Assembly (NCBI RefSeq): GCF_042649125.1
Contig: NZ_JBHRYQ010000001.1
Span: forward strand, 806,001 to 870,000
Reading direction: 5' to 3'
DNA length: 64,000 bases
DNA from: Leadbetterella lacunae
GTDB taxonomy: Bacteria > Bacteroidota > Bacteroidia > Cytophagales > Spirosomataceae
A program made the translations under genes and the position numbers. Below are positions 1 through 10,309 of the stretch, in pieces; within the stretch, counting starts at the first letter, position 1, and each line of letters begins with the position of its first letter. The notes under the pieces are model-generated. The model saw only the letters and a list, made by a program, of their open reading frames with translations, made no database searches and was not told the origin of the DNA.

Positions 1-204
1 GCACAAGGAATGGCCAAAGAAGCAAAATTTGTGGAAGTAAATGGAGTTGGCGATGCAGCAGCGTGGGTAGTCTCTGACAATAGTTTGGTGGTTTTGGTCG
101 GAGACAAAACCTTTCAAATATTAGCCGAAATTAGTGCAGACAGCCAAGCCAACAAAAATGTGGCTATAGAACTAGCCAAAGAAGTGCTTAAGAAGTGTGA
201 GTAA
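1..204 (+). CDS. C-terminal end of an unidentified protein (5' truncated by window edge)
   Basis: The reading frame is already open at base 1 (Ala-Gln-Gly before the first Met at 10), so this is the tail of a longer protein and the Met at 10 need not be a start. About 67 residues are visible and end in LAKEVLKKCE. The segment GDAAAWVVSDNSLVVLVG followed by a helical tail looks like a compact alpha/beta domain, but I do not recognise a family. A weak hairpin (232-249) followed by T residues lies downstream and could end the transcript. Confidence 0.6.
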   Translation, partial: AQGMAKEAKFVEVNGVGDAAAWVVSDNSLVVLVGDKTFQILAEISADSQANKNVAIELAKEVLKKCE

Positions 205-299
205 GTAATAGGGGGAGTGTTTTTTTTAAATAAGAATATTGAAATTCTTGTTTTTAGGCATTGGTATATATCTTTAGTGAAATTTTTAGAACTAGACAT

Positions 300-3200
300 A
301 TGCATTCAAAATTCTCCCTATTTTTTACTTTTTTACTACTCTCTTTTTTTTCAAAAGCACAATATTATGAAGCACCAGAAATTGTCTGTTTGAGCTCAAC
401 TCGCACAATTCAATTAAAGGCAGGTGGCGGAACCAAGTTTCTTTGGAAAGGCCCCAATGGTTTTTTGTCGAGTGAAAAATCGCCTATAATAACCAACGCA
501 AGCTTATCCAATGCGGGAGAATACCAATTGTTAATAGATGAAAAATACCCCTTTACTTTTAATATTAAAGTATTGCCTGATAGGGGGTTTCAGTTATATT
601 CTAATTATGATTCAAAAAAAGACTTTTACATTTATACTTCATTTTATAGTACGGGTGATTTAATTGAATTTTCAGGTCCCAAAAACTTCTATTCAAATTT
701 AAAAAACCCCAAAATATCCAATGCAGACTCAAGCAATAGTGGCGTTTACAAAGCAAAAGTTACAGATAGCTACGGCTGTGTTTATGAAAGAAGTACCAAT
801 GTAGTTATCAATGAAAATTCAATAACCAAAGTGCCATACTATGAGGTAAACACAGACACCAAATCTATAACAAAAAATAAATTATTAAATTGGGATAAAG
901 CTACACTGCCGCAAGATAATCTTAATATTTGCAATAAATCAAGTTTAAGAGTCAGTGTGGATTCTACCCTGAAATATGACAAAAATATTATTTGGTATTT
1001 AGACGATAAGGTCATAGATAACCCTTATTTTGGACTAAACATTACAAAAAAAGGCACTTATAAAGCCGAGGTGTCTTTCAATAATCGAGTTTATTATACA
1101 CCAAATTTCATTATTTCTTTTTTTGAAAGCATTACACCTTTTCTTTATGCACAAAGCGTAAACGTAATAAGAGACACCATATTTTATTGTCAAGACATTA
1201 AGCAATTCCCAGTAAAAATTCAAGATTATTCTAATTCAGTAGGTTTTGGTAGAGGCGAACGTTTTGATGTTTTTAAAGACCGCAAAATTCTATTTGAAGA
1301 TATAACTAATAGTTATTTCTTTATAAAAGAAGAAGGTACCTATTCGGTGGTTGAGCGAATGGAAGGGTGTTTCGGTGTGTCAAGAGAATATGTTGTAAAA
1401 AAAACAAAGAAATCACATATTCTTTATGGGTCTTATGAGATTCCAATATCAAATAACATTAAAGCTTGCTCCACCTTATTTCCAAATGGATTTAATATCA
1501 GAGCAAGTTTTTCAGGTTCATTAAAATTAAAATTAAATGATAGCCTAGTTGTAAACGGTTTGGATTATGTTGAGTATAATATAAAAAAATCAGGTGCATA
1601 CACGTTTGAAAGCGATTATTTGGGTTGTAATACAATAGATACCATTAATGTGGATTTTAGTAAATATCAAAGTTTAGGAATCTCTGAAAGCCCCTATAGT
1701 GCAGGATGTGATGTTAACAATAGCTCAATGTATACATATCCACCTAATAGTAGTTTAACTGGTAAGTTTACCTGGTATAATGCAAATCAACCTCAATTGG
1801 AAATTTACAGTAATAAATCCAACTATTTTACTCCCCAAACACCGGGTTCATATATTGTCAAGCTTCAAACAGAGAGCTGCTCAGGAGAGTCTCCTCCAAA
1901 AAAAACTCAATATCCACAAAACGTAACTTTTAAGATTAACCTGCCCAATAAAAAAGAAATATGTGAAGGCCTCGGTCAGTTAATGCTGGTAGAAGGTTGT
2001 ATCCCAAAAAGTACAATAATGAATTGGTATAGAAATGGTGAGTATATAGAATCCAATGAGGCTTGTGCTTTTACTGCCACAAGGGAGGGTATTTATACCG
2101 CCAGAAGAAATTTCTGTACTGTGTCAACCAATTCGGTAGAAATTACTTTATCCAAACCAAATAAATTAGAAGTATTGGAAGACTGTTCTTTACCAAATAG
2201 TACGAGTATATATGTACAAAACGATGGATATTCTGCCATAAAATGGCAGTTAAATAATTTAGAATTAAACGCTGCAAATAATTCTTTTAAAATACCCAAT
2301 CCGGAGGCTGGTATATATTCCGCTACAGTCTCAAAAGGTAGCTGTACGTGGAAAGTTACTGCTAAAGAAATTGGAATTAATAAAATCAACTCACGTTTTA
2401 TTTGTAGAAATGAAACTGCGAATTTTGATGTTTTGTCCTCAAGTCAAAATACTAAGTGGTATTTTAATGAAAAGCTCATTGCAAGTGGAAATAAGCTTAG
2501 TATTGAAAAGTTTTCAAACTCAAATAACGGCAACTATACTGTAAAACTTAACTCTATTGCAGGATGTTTTTATGAGAAAAAATTTCAGTTACAAATTAGA
2601 GACAAGTCTGACTTTTCAATTGCGAAAGAGCTTAATATATGTAAAAATGAGAATCTGAATAATTATTTCACAAATGCTCTTTTAACCGATTCCACAGAAA
2701 TAACACAATCGTATTTTGAAATAAAACTTGCCGCATATGACATAAATGGGTATTCTTCCATATCTGATCCTTTTTTAGTGCAATTTCCTGGAAACTATAC
2801 CATTACCAACTACGGCTATCTCTATAGGTCAGACTTTCCAACCTTGCTTAGAGACCAACAATGCTCAAGTGAGATTAAAACTACAAAAATAACACTTATA
2901 GAAAATTGCGGTAAAATTACCATTCCAGATATTTCAAAAATGGTGTATTGCAAAGGTGAAAATTTTGAATTCCCTTTTTATGTATCAGGTACAAATCAAT
3001 CCTCTACGGTTTATACACTTCAATTGTTTCAGCCTGTTTCATTAGCAGTTAATGCTATTCAGCCATTTTATACAGTAAATGCCAAAAACGGTATGTTTGT
3101 CATTCCAAAAGAGATAATCAGTAAAATAGGTGACTACTTTGATTTGAAAATAGTTTCTGACAATAAAAGTATAGCTACGTATTTTAAAAACAATATTAAC

Positions 3201-6068
3201 GCGACTTTATTTAAGAAAAAAATAGATTCTAGGGTAGAGGAATCCGGAAATCAGAAAGCATTCAGTATAAATCAAACTTATGCTAATATCATTACTGATT
3301 CTATTTATTTCTATAAAAATGGAAAGTTAGCATTATCGACTACCAAGTTATCTAATTGGTTTTACGAGGTCGGGGAATATGAAGTTTTCGCAAATTTTAA
3401 ATACGCTGAAAATTCAGACTTTTTACCAAAAATGAATTGTTTGGAAAAAATTAGCACATTTTCTATTTCAGAAAATCCAAAATATACGGTAAAATTAACC
3501 GCTTCTGATTACTATTTTTGTAGGCAGGGTTATGAAATTTTAATTTTGGCAGGCTCTTTTGAACAATCCAATACACAAATAAAGTGGTTCAAAGATGGTG
3601 TTCTTATAAATACGGAAATATTTGAAGCAAGTTTAAAAATAGATCAAGAAGGAATTTATCATGCCCAATTAATCATACAAAATGATACTATTTCAACCGA
3701 AAAATACACATTCAAAAAAAATAACAGAAGTTTAGGAATTGATTTTACCATAAACGGTCAAACATTTTCAATGGATCCGAATACTACTAATTTTAACCTT
3801 TGTAGTGCCAGTTCAAATTATTTGTCTTTCATAAATACGTATTACAAAAACTTTGATTTTAATATCGATTCTTTGAATTTGGTTACCTATAAAGACAGAA
3901 AGTTTAAAAGCAGTGAACGTGTCAGTCCCCAAGATAAAGTTTTAATAGAAAATTCGGGAGAGTATCAATTCCAACTTCAAAGCAATTATTGCAATGTTTC
4001 ATCGCCCAAAGTATCCATTAGCATTTCTGAAACCATAACTGACCCAAACCAAACTGAGATTAGTATTTGTAAGAATTTTACCTATTATAAATATTTCGAT
4101 GCAGAAAAACTAATTGGTAAATCCTCTGATATTTCTGTGAGTTCTCTTCAGGTTTTAAAAGACAACTCGGTGTATAAAACCGTAAATGAAAGTTTGTCAT
4201 ATTTTACCGAAAGGCTATCTGAGCCAGGCGTATATGTTCTAAAATCTGATCTTAAGTTTAAAAATGGAAAAAGCTGTACATTCTTTACCGACAAGCTAAA
4301 ACTAAATTTTTCAGATACTATTTCTATCCCAAACTTAGCTCCAAGCTATCAAACATGCTCTTCGCCTTTTGTTTTAAACCAATTTTCAGAAATATTTAAA
4401 TATTCTTTTGATCAATATATAAGTCGATCTTTTGGTTATTTCTTTGAAAAAAATGGTGCACCAGTTCCAATCCCTAATATCAACGAAACCTACTCAATAA
4501 ATGAGCCAGGGAAATATAAAATTTCACTTAAAACCAAAGAGGGCTGCAAGATTACTTCTAACGAATTTGAGGTATCTTTTGAACACATTAAGGCCACTTT
4601 AGCTCCAATAAATGCAGCAAGAAGCTGTAAAAGTTTGTACGCAGTAACTCTAGATAACAAAAAATACTTATATGAAGTATTTAAAGTTGGGGTTTTTAAG
4701 GAAAATAAGCTACTTTTTGAAACTACCCTTAATACACCATTTGAGCTGGTAAATGACGGCTCGTACTACGCAATAGTTAGTAGCCAAACATGTTCGGATA
4801 GCACAAACTGTATCAAAATAGATAATTCCAATAAAATTGGCATTTCAGTGCCCGAAGTGGCGGATATTTGTAATGGTCAGCCTTTTACTGTTTCTTTAGT
4901 AAACGCCTCCAATTCGATAAATTCATATATTTACAACAACAAAGAATATCCTTTGAAATCGGATAAGTTTACCATCGATAAAGCGGGTAATTATAGCTTA
5001 ATATCTAAAACCGAAAACTGTTTGGTTTCTTCTCCATACCTTCAGGTCGATGATATTAAACTCTCCAATAAATTAGTAAATCAGATTGACTCTATTAAAT
5101 GTGGTAATCATAGTATTTTGTTTGTTGGGGATGAAAATAGAATGCCTTATACTATGAATTTGTTTTTAAACGAGAAGTTTGTAGCAAGTACAACAAAAAA
5201 CAACCTTTTATATGGAGCAGATAGTAATGATGAAGGAATCTATCAAGTCATATTTGAAAAAAAGACATGTAAAGTAGCATCAGAAAAGATAAATGTTAGG
5301 AATAAATTTAATTCAAACATTACAGCTCAAGGTATAGGTTTTTGCACTGGGAAATCAACCGAGCTTTCCGTAGTGAGTGTTCCAGGTTTAACCTATGAAT
5401 GGTATTACAAAGAAACATCAAATGAAAATTTCGAATTTGATAAAATAGAAAATTCAAGTAAACTAGCGGTAAATAAAACAGGATACTATAAGGCTAGGTT
5501 AATTGGACAGGGTTGTGATGTGTTTTCTAATACCATTTACATGGAAGAAATCCCTGTGTTATTAGGCTTTATGTCAGGAGATACAATTATTAATTATGGA
5601 GAAAATGCTAATCTATACTTTGTGTTCACCTCTGTGCCCCCTTTTAACGTAGAGCTAAGTAATGGACTTAGTTTTATTTCTGAAAGTGATTCTTTAAAAT
5701 ATTCATTTTCACCTTTAAAATCAGAAGATATTTTTTTCAAGAAAATAAGTAATAAATGCGGTGAGGGAGAATTTGATGGTTCTGCTAAAATTAAAGTCTT
5801 GGTTTTGGGCAAAGAAACAACTTCAAATATAAAAGTATTTCCAAATCCAACAACCAGTTATTTGACAATTGGAGGTTTAGACTCTGAAACATCAGTTTCA
5901 TACAAAGCCACTTTGTTTGATGTAAACGGGGGTGTTTTAAAGACAATAAAATTGCCAAGTGCTGAGAGTGAACCCAAAATTAATGTTTCTGATTTAAAAA
6001 TGGGAATTTATTTCTTAAAAATTGAAAACTCAGAAAGCTATTCTACTTTTAAAATTATCAAACATTAA
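300..6068 (+). CDS. Giant secreted Ig-like repeat protein with T9SS sorting domain
   Basis: A 1922-residue extracellular or cell-surface protein. The start at 300 is chosen because it begins a clean signal peptide (MHSKFSLFFTFLLLSFFSKA); the longer frame from 261 would add 13 residues before it. The body is a chain of about 18 Ig-like/adhesin-type modules. Each closes with a G-x-Y beta-strand and usually a Cys a few residues on (NSGVYKAKV, KKGTYKAEV, EEGTYSVVE, TPGSYIVKL, EAGIYSATV, KTGYYKARL). The last ~80 residues (IKVFPNPTTSYLTIGG ... GIYFLKIENSESYSTFKIIKH) are a type A T9SS C-terminal signal, so the protein should cross the outer membrane by T9SS and be released or anchored. No catalytic domain is visible. 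Adhesion or matrix function is inferred from the architecture only. Confidence 0.85.
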   Translation: MHSKFSLFFTFLLLSFFSKAQYYEAPEIVCLSSTRTIQLKAGGGTKFLWKGPNGFLSSEKSPIITNASLSNAGEYQLLIDEKYPFTFNIKVLPDRGFQLYSNYDSKKDFYIYTSFYSTGDLIEFSGPKNFYSNLKNPKISNADSSNSGVYKAKVTDSYGCVYERSTNVVINENSITKVPYYEVNTDTKSITKNKLLNWDKATLPQDNLNICNKSSLRVSVDSTLKYDKNIIWYLDDKVIDNPYFGLNITKKGTYKAEVSFNNRVYYTPNFIISFFESITPFLYAQSVNVIRDTIFYCQDIKQFPVKIQDYSNSVGFGRGERFDVFKDRKILFEDITNSYFFIKEEGTYSVVERMEGCFGVSREYVVKKTKKSHILYGSYEIPISNNIKACSTLFPNGFNIRASFSGSLKLKLNDSLVVNGLDYVEYNIKKSGAYTFESDYLGCNTIDTINVDFSKYQSLGISESPYSAGCDVNNSSMYTYPPNSSLTGKFTWYNANQPQLEIYSNKSNYFTPQTPGSYIVKLQTESCSGESPPKKTQYPQNVTFKINLPNKKEICEGLGQLMLVEGCIPKSTIMNWYRNGEYIESNEACAFTATREGIYTARRNFCTVSTNSVEITLSKPNKLEVLEDCSLPNSTSIYVQNDGYSAIKWQLNNLELNAANNSFKIPNPEAGIYSATVSKGSCTWKVTAKEIGINKINSRFICRNETANFDVLSSSQNTKWYFNEKLIASGNKLSIEKFSNSNNGNYTVKLNSIAGCFYEKKFQLQIRDKSDFSIAKELNICKNENLNNYFTNALLTDSTEITQSYFEIKLAAYDINGYSSISDPFLVQFPGNYTITNYGYLYRSDFPTLLRDQQCSSEIKTTKITLIENCGKITIPDISKMVYCKGENFEFPFYVSGTNQSSTVYTLQLFQPVSLAVNAIQPFYTVNAKNGMFVIPKEIISKIGDYFDLKIVSDNKSIATYFKNNINATLFKKKIDSRVEESGNQKAFSINQTYANIITDSIYFYKNGKLALSTTKLSNWFYEVGEYEVFANFKYAENSDFLPKMNCLEKISTFSISENPKYTVKLTASDYYFCRQGYEILILAGSFEQSNTQIKWFKDGVLINTEIFEASLKIDQEGIYHAQLIIQNDTISTEKYTFKKNNRSLGIDFTINGQTFSMDPNTTNFNLCSASSNYLSFINTYYKNFDFNIDSLNLVTYKDRKFKSSERVSPQDKVLIENSGEYQFQLQSNYCNVSSPKVSISISETITDPNQTEISICKNFTYYKYFDAEKLIGKSSDISVSSLQVLKDNSVYKTVNESLSYFTERLSEPGVYVLKSDLKFKNGKSCTFFTDKLKLNFSDTISIPNLAPSYQTCSSPFVLNQFSEIFKYSFDQYISRSFGYFFEKNGAPVPIPNINETYSINEPGKYKISLKTKEGCKITSNEFEVSFEHIKATLAPINAARSCKSLYAVTLDNKKYLYEVFKVGVFKENKLLFETTLNTPFELVNDGSYYAIVSSQTCSDSTNCIKIDNSNKIGISVPEVADICNGQPFTVSLVNASNSINSYIYNNKEYPLKSDKFTIDKAGNYSLISKTENCLVSSPYLQVDDIKLSNKLVNQIDSIKCGNHSILFVGDENRMPYTMNLFLNEKFVASTTKNNLLYGADSNDEGIYQVIFEKKTCKVASEKINVRNKFNSNITAQGIGFCTGKSTELSVVSVPGLTYEWYYKETSNENFEFDKIENSSKLAVNKTGYYKARLIGQGCDVFSNTIYMEEIPVLLGFMSGDTIINYGENANLYFVFTSVPPFNVELSNGLSFISESDSLKYSFSPLKSEDIFFKKISNKCGEGEFDGSAKIKVLVLGKETTSNIKVFPNPTTSYLTIGGLDSETSVSYKATLFDVNGGVLKTIKLPSAESEPKINVSDLKMGIYFLKIENSESYSTFKIIKH

Positions 6069-6176
6069 AAACACACTTCCAAAATACTTTAGTTTTTTTT
6101 GAACCTTTTGATTCATAAAGTGTTATGTAATTATATGTATATACATAAATTATATAAAACATTAAAATCTCTAAGA

Positions 6177-6788
6177 ATGAAAAAATTATCAACTTTAGCA
6201 CTTGTAGCTGTATTTGCTTTAGCAACTTGGTCATGTACCTCAAAAACCGAAACAACAGAAGAAACTGCAGAAATGGCTGGATTGCCAGATGGTGAATTAG
6301 CAATTAACTCTGAAGGTAGCTCGGTAGAATGGAAAGGAGAAGTTTTGGGAATGAAATCTCACAACGGAACAGTGAAACTTACTGAAGGAAACTTAACTGT
6401 GGCAGATGGAAAAATCACCGGAGGAAAGTTTGTGGTAGATTTAAGTACTATTACACCCTTGGATTCTACATATGATGCGGAAAATACAAAAGAGAAGTTG
6501 GTAGGTCATTTATCTTCACCAGACTTTTTCAATGTTTCTGAATTTCCAACAGCAACTTTCGAGATCACGAGTATAGAAGGTGCTGACATAAAAGGAAATT
6601 TGACTATCAGAGGTAAGACTCACGAAGAAATGGTTAAAAATGTAAATATAGATGCTGAAACTGGAAAAGTTTCGGGAGTATTGACTTTTGACCGTAGCAA
6701 ATACGATGTAAGTTTTAAAATGCCAGTTGCTGATTTAGTATTGAGCAACGAAATTCCTTTAAATATTAATCTAGCGATTGCTAAATAA
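6177..6788 (+). CDS. YceI family lipoprotein
   Basis: A 203-residue YceI-domain protein. Members of this family form a lipocalin-like barrel that binds amphiphilic or isoprenoid molecules. The start at 6177 gives a lipoprotein signal peptide with Cys20 in LATWSC; the longer frame from 6099 adds 26 residues without signal features. The region from GSSVEWKGEVLGMKSHNGTV to the C-terminus follows the YceI pattern, including SPDFFNVSEFPTATFEITSI and FDRSKYDVSF. It is probably anchored in the outer or inner membrane facing the periplasm. It stands alone and is closed by its own terminator. The ligand is unknown. Confidence 0.9.
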   Translation: MKKLSTLALVAVFALATWSCTSKTETTEETAEMAGLPDGELAINSEGSSVEWKGEVLGMKSHNGTVKLTEGNLTVADGKITGGKFVVDLSTITPLDSTYDAENTKEKLVGHLSSPDFFNVSEFPTATFEITSIEGADIKGNLTIRGKTHEEMVKNVNIDAETGKVSGVLTFDRSKYDVSFKMPVADLVLSNEIPLNINLAIAK

Positions 6789-6811
6789 AGAATATAATCT
6801 GTAAATACGTA

Positions 6812-6848
6812 TGCCTCTTAGTGCTTGCCATTAAGGGGCATTTTTTTT
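6812..6848 (+). terminator. Rho-independent terminator after the YceI gene
   Basis: The 9-bp stem TGCCTCTTA (6812-6820) pairs with TAAGGGGCA (6832-6840), with one G-U pair and an 11-base loop, and is followed by eight T residues. Confidence 0.88.
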
Positions 6849-7030
6849 ACTTCAAAAATATGCTTTTAATAATATATTAAATGGTAGCAACTTTTAGTTA
6901 ACAACTTCATTTTGTGTAGTTTTTGTATAAATATTTTATAGGATTTAAATTTAATTGACCGAAGAATAAAAATATTATGGCTTAAAGTGATTTTTAAAGG
7001 ATATTTAGGTTTTACAAATCCTAAGTCCCT

Positions 7031-10000
7031 TTGAAACCATTTATCAAATTCCTTACTTTTAAAGCTATAAAAAGCAGATTTTCTTATTTTGCTTGGTTCG
7101 TTTTGATCCCACTTTTTAGCTTTTCCCAATCATTGCCATCCGGGTTTTATATCGAGGATATTGGAGCATGGAATACACCTACTTCTATAGCTTTTGATTC
7201 ACAAAACAACATGTATGTAGCTGAGCGTGCCGGCAAAGTTTATGCACTTAGAAGTGGTGTTAAAACCTTGGTGGTAGATTTGTCAGAAGAAGTTTCCACT
7301 TTTAATGATCAAGGTATGTTAGGGCTCGCTCTTGACCCAAACTTTCTCTCTAACGGTAGGTTTTATGTGTTTTATAGTGTGGATAGGCATCATTTATTAT
7401 ATTACGGAACGCCCTCTTACAACCCCAATGCCACGTCTCAAGGGCCCACTATTTGCAGAGTTACCCGTTATGAGGTCAATACAAGTAATTACACCAGTTT
7501 AGTCGCGAACTCTCGATACATTTTAATCGGTGAAACTATAAGCACCGGAATTCCTATGGTGGGGCCATATCACGCAGGAGGAGATTTAAAATTTGCCAAA
7601 GACGGTTCCCTTCTTATTGCTGCAGGAGATGGAGCCTTAGATGGCGAAGAATTTGAGGATCAGGCATATGCCAATGGCATTATTAACTCTGACGAATATG
7701 CGGCAGGATTACGCTGGAGATGTCAAATACTTAATTCATTGAACGGAAAACTCTTACGAATAAATCCAATCAATGGTGAAGGATATCCCTCGAATCCTTA
7801 TTATCAAAGCGGAAGTCCAAAGTCGCCGCAAAGTAGAACTTTTGCACTAGGGCTCAGGAATCCGTTCAGAATGAATATAAAGGCAAACACAGGAAGTTCG
7901 GATGTTACGTTTGGAGACCCTGGCATAGTATATTTGAATGATGTAGGCCAAGATACCAAAGAAGAAATAAATGTAGTTACCACAGCCGGTCAAAACTTTG
8001 GTTGGCCTCGATACGAAGGTATAGATATAATTTATGGCACCAAGCCAGCTTACCACCCCGCTTCACACGAAAGACCAAGGTTAGAATACCCTCATAGTTC
8101 AGCTTCAGTGCCTAGAGCTATTATTAATAATCAAATAGTTACTTATGGAACAGGGAGTTTTACTGGGCCAAACTTTACGGGTTCTGCCACAGTAGCATCT
8201 GCTTTTTATACGGGCACAAAATACCCAGCGGCGTATCAAGGAAAGTATTTTTTCTGTGATTTTGGTGAACAATGGGTTAAATACATTGGCATAGACCAAG
8301 ACGATAATCCCGGAACGGTCTCAAATTTTAGTCCAAGTATTTTACAGTTAATTTGTTTGGTTTATAATCCCAATGACGAATACTTATATTTTGCAGCTCA
8401 TAATAATAGAATTGGAAGGATAAACTACAATCCAAATGCAAATCAGCCACCAGTCGCTAATTTTTCATCTTCTAAAGCATATGGCAGTTCGCCATTGACG
8501 GTGGCTTTTGATGGCTCCTATTCGAGTGACCCGGAATTAAGTTCCTTAACTTATTCTTGGAATTTTGGCGATGGACAAACATCTACACAAAGTATAGTTA
8601 ATCATACATTTACGGGCAGTGGACCTTCCGTTTTTAATGTAACTTTATCTGTTACAGATAATGCAAATAACACTTCTCAAAAAACTCAAACTATTAATAT
8701 AAACAACACGCCTCCTCAAATTATAAGTACGGGTATTGATAACATAAATGTGTACGAAGGAACCACAGCACCAGCAGTGAATTTGACTTGTAACGTAGCC
8801 GATGCTGAGCATAACATAGCGAATCTGACGTATTCTTGGGAGGTGTTTTTATATCATAATACGCATAGGCATTTAGAATATTCATCACATTACCAAAACG
8901 GGGGCACATTTCAGCTTTCAAGTTTACCTTGCGATGAACAAGTTTATTTTTATCGGATATTTTTAACCGTCACAGACCCGCTCGGCTTAAGTACAGTTTT
9001 TTCGAAGGATATATATAGAAATTGTAATTCAACTGATTTGACCCCTCCCGAAAATGTAGGATTAAAAATAGAAAAATTCACTTCGAATGGATTCACCATA
9101 AACTGGAATACTCCAACAGATAATGATGCTTTAAAGTCTATTGAAGTTAAAATAAATGGTACTACAATTACACATTTGGCAAGTAGTATTACTACTTATC
9201 TTTATAAAAATAATTACAAAATAAGCGGTCAGGAATATACTGTGGAGTTAGTTTTCAGAGACAAAGCCGCAAATGTTTCTAGTTCGCCTTTGGTAAAGTT
9301 TACTGTTCCTACTATTAATTGTGCTTCAAGCACGCCCACATATTTATCTGATTTGGTACCTACAAGTTCTACAAATGGATTTGGCCCAGTTGAAATGGAC
9401 CAATCGAATGGTTTTTATAATGCTAATGATGGTACGACTTTAAAAATCAACAATCAGAGTTTTGCAAAAGGAATAGGTGTCCATGCCATTTCAGAGGTCG
9501 AGTTTAATGTAGCACCTTCATCCAAAAATACTTTTTCAACTACTATTGGCATAGATGATGAAGTTGGGGACCTAGGCACGGCAGTTTTTAAAATATATAA
9601 AGACAATGTATTGAGTTTTACTTCGGGAGTTTTGAGTGGGAATGGGCCATCACAAAATGTAAGTTTGGATATCACAGGAACTCAAGTTTTAAAGCTTAGA
9701 GTTGAAGATGGTGGCGATAATATTTCACATGACCACGGCGATTGGGCAGACGCAAAAATATATACAGCTTGCATAAACCCAGACTCAGTGGCACCGAGCT
9801 TATTTTCTCAAGTTCAAATTACTGGAAATACCTTATCTTGGAATGCTTCTTCTGACGCAATAACACCTAGTGTTATGTATAAAATATATGTCGATGGCGT
9901 CTTGTTTGGTTCTACCTCCGGCTTAAACTTTAGTTTGGCGGGTGTCAGTGGCAGTGAAATCAAAATTGTTCACGTACAAGCATTCGATGATTTTGAAAAT

Positions 10001-10234
10001 ACCGCATCAAGCAAAAAACTATTTTTTAATCCTTGCCAAACAAGTAGAACCATAACCGATAATTACTCAAATATTACCGAAACACTTTTAGCCAAAGATT
10101 ACATAATAGGAGGTAGTAAAATTCAAACTAACGCCAATATTATATTTTCTGCATCAAAAAGTATCAGTTTGTTGCCTGGCTTCAGTGTAGAAAACGGTTC
10201 AGTATTTAAGACTTTATTAGAAGGTTGTTTATAA
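7031..10234 (+). CDS. Secreted glucose/sorbosone dehydrogenase-like protein with PKD and NPCBM domains
   Basis: A 1067-residue secreted multidomain protein. An in-frame TAA at 7022 and the absence of any ATG before 7210 make the TTG at 7031 the likely start; it opens a signal peptide ending SLFSFSQ-like (LIPLFSFSQ). Domains in order: a PQQ-type sugar dehydrogenase six-bladed propeller (about 35-470; HAGGDLKFAKDGSLLIAAGDG, ALGLRNPFRMNIK, DVGQDTKEEINVV), a PKD domain (about 477-560; YSWNFGDGQTS), an Ig/fibronectin-like stretch, and an NPCBM carbohydrate-binding module (about 770-915; FAKGIGVHA, DDEVGD). A short C-terminal domain (ASKSISLLPGFSVENGSVFK) resembles the coathanger-stack C-termini of Cytophagales secreted proteins rather than a type A T9SS signal. 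The substrate is probably a polysaccharide-derived sugar; this is inferred. Confidence 0.85.
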   Translation: MKPFIKFLTFKAIKSRFSYFAWFVLIPLFSFSQSLPSGFYIEDIGAWNTPTSIAFDSQNNMYVAERAGKVYALRSGVKTLVVDLSEEVSTFNDQGMLGLALDPNFLSNGRFYVFYSVDRHHLLYYGTPSYNPNATSQGPTICRVTRYEVNTSNYTSLVANSRYILIGETISTGIPMVGPYHAGGDLKFAKDGSLLIAAGDGALDGEEFEDQAYANGIINSDEYAAGLRWRCQILNSLNGKLLRINPINGEGYPSNPYYQSGSPKSPQSRTFALGLRNPFRMNIKANTGSSDVTFGDPGIVYLNDVGQDTKEEINVVTTAGQNFGWPRYEGIDIIYGTKPAYHPASHERPRLEYPHSSASVPRAIINNQIVTYGTGSFTGPNFTGSATVASAFYTGTKYPAAYQGKYFFCDFGEQWVKYIGIDQDDNPGTVSNFSPSILQLICLVYNPNDEYLYFAAHNNRIGRINYNPNANQPPVANFSSSKAYGSSPLTVAFDGSYSSDPELSSLTYSWNFGDGQTSTQSIVNHTFTGSGPSVFNVTLSVTDNANNTSQKTQTININNTPPQIISTGIDNINVYEGTTAPAVNLTCNVADAEHNIANLTYSWEVFLYHNTHRHLEYSSHYQNGGTFQLSSLPCDEQVYFYRIFLTVTDPLGLSTVFSKDIYRNCNSTDLTPPENVGLKIEKFTSNGFTINWNTPTDNDALKSIEVKINGTTITHLASSITTYLYKNNYKISGQEYTVELVFRDKAANVSSSPLVKFTVPTINCASSTPTYLSDLVPTSSTNGFGPVEMDQSNGFYNANDGTTLKINNQSFAKGIGVHAISEVEFNVAPSSKNTFSTTIGIDDEVGDLGTAVFKIYKDNVLSFTSGVLSGNGPSQNVSLDITGTQVLKLRVEDGGDNISHDHGDWADAKIYTACINPDSVAPSLFSQVQITGNTLSWNASSDAITPSVMYKIYVDGVLFGSTSGLNFSLAGVSGSEIKIVHVQAFDDFENTASSKKLFFNPCQTSRTITDNYSNITETLLAKDYIIGGSKIQTNANIIFSASKSISLLPGFSVENGSVFKTLLEGCL

Positions 10235-10260
10235 TTAGCTAATTCAAAGGCCTAAACAAC

Positions 10261-10291
10261 AAAAAGCCCTCAGTTTCCTGAAGGCTTTTTT
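10261..10291. terminator. Bidirectional terminator between convergent genes
   Basis: The hairpin AAAAAGCC / GGCTTTTTT has an inner TCAG / CTGA stem and is flanked by A and T runs. It can end both the rightward sugar dehydrogenase and the leftward metH transcripts. Confidence 0.85.
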
Positions 10292-10309
10292 GCTTATAAA
10301 TGGACACTA

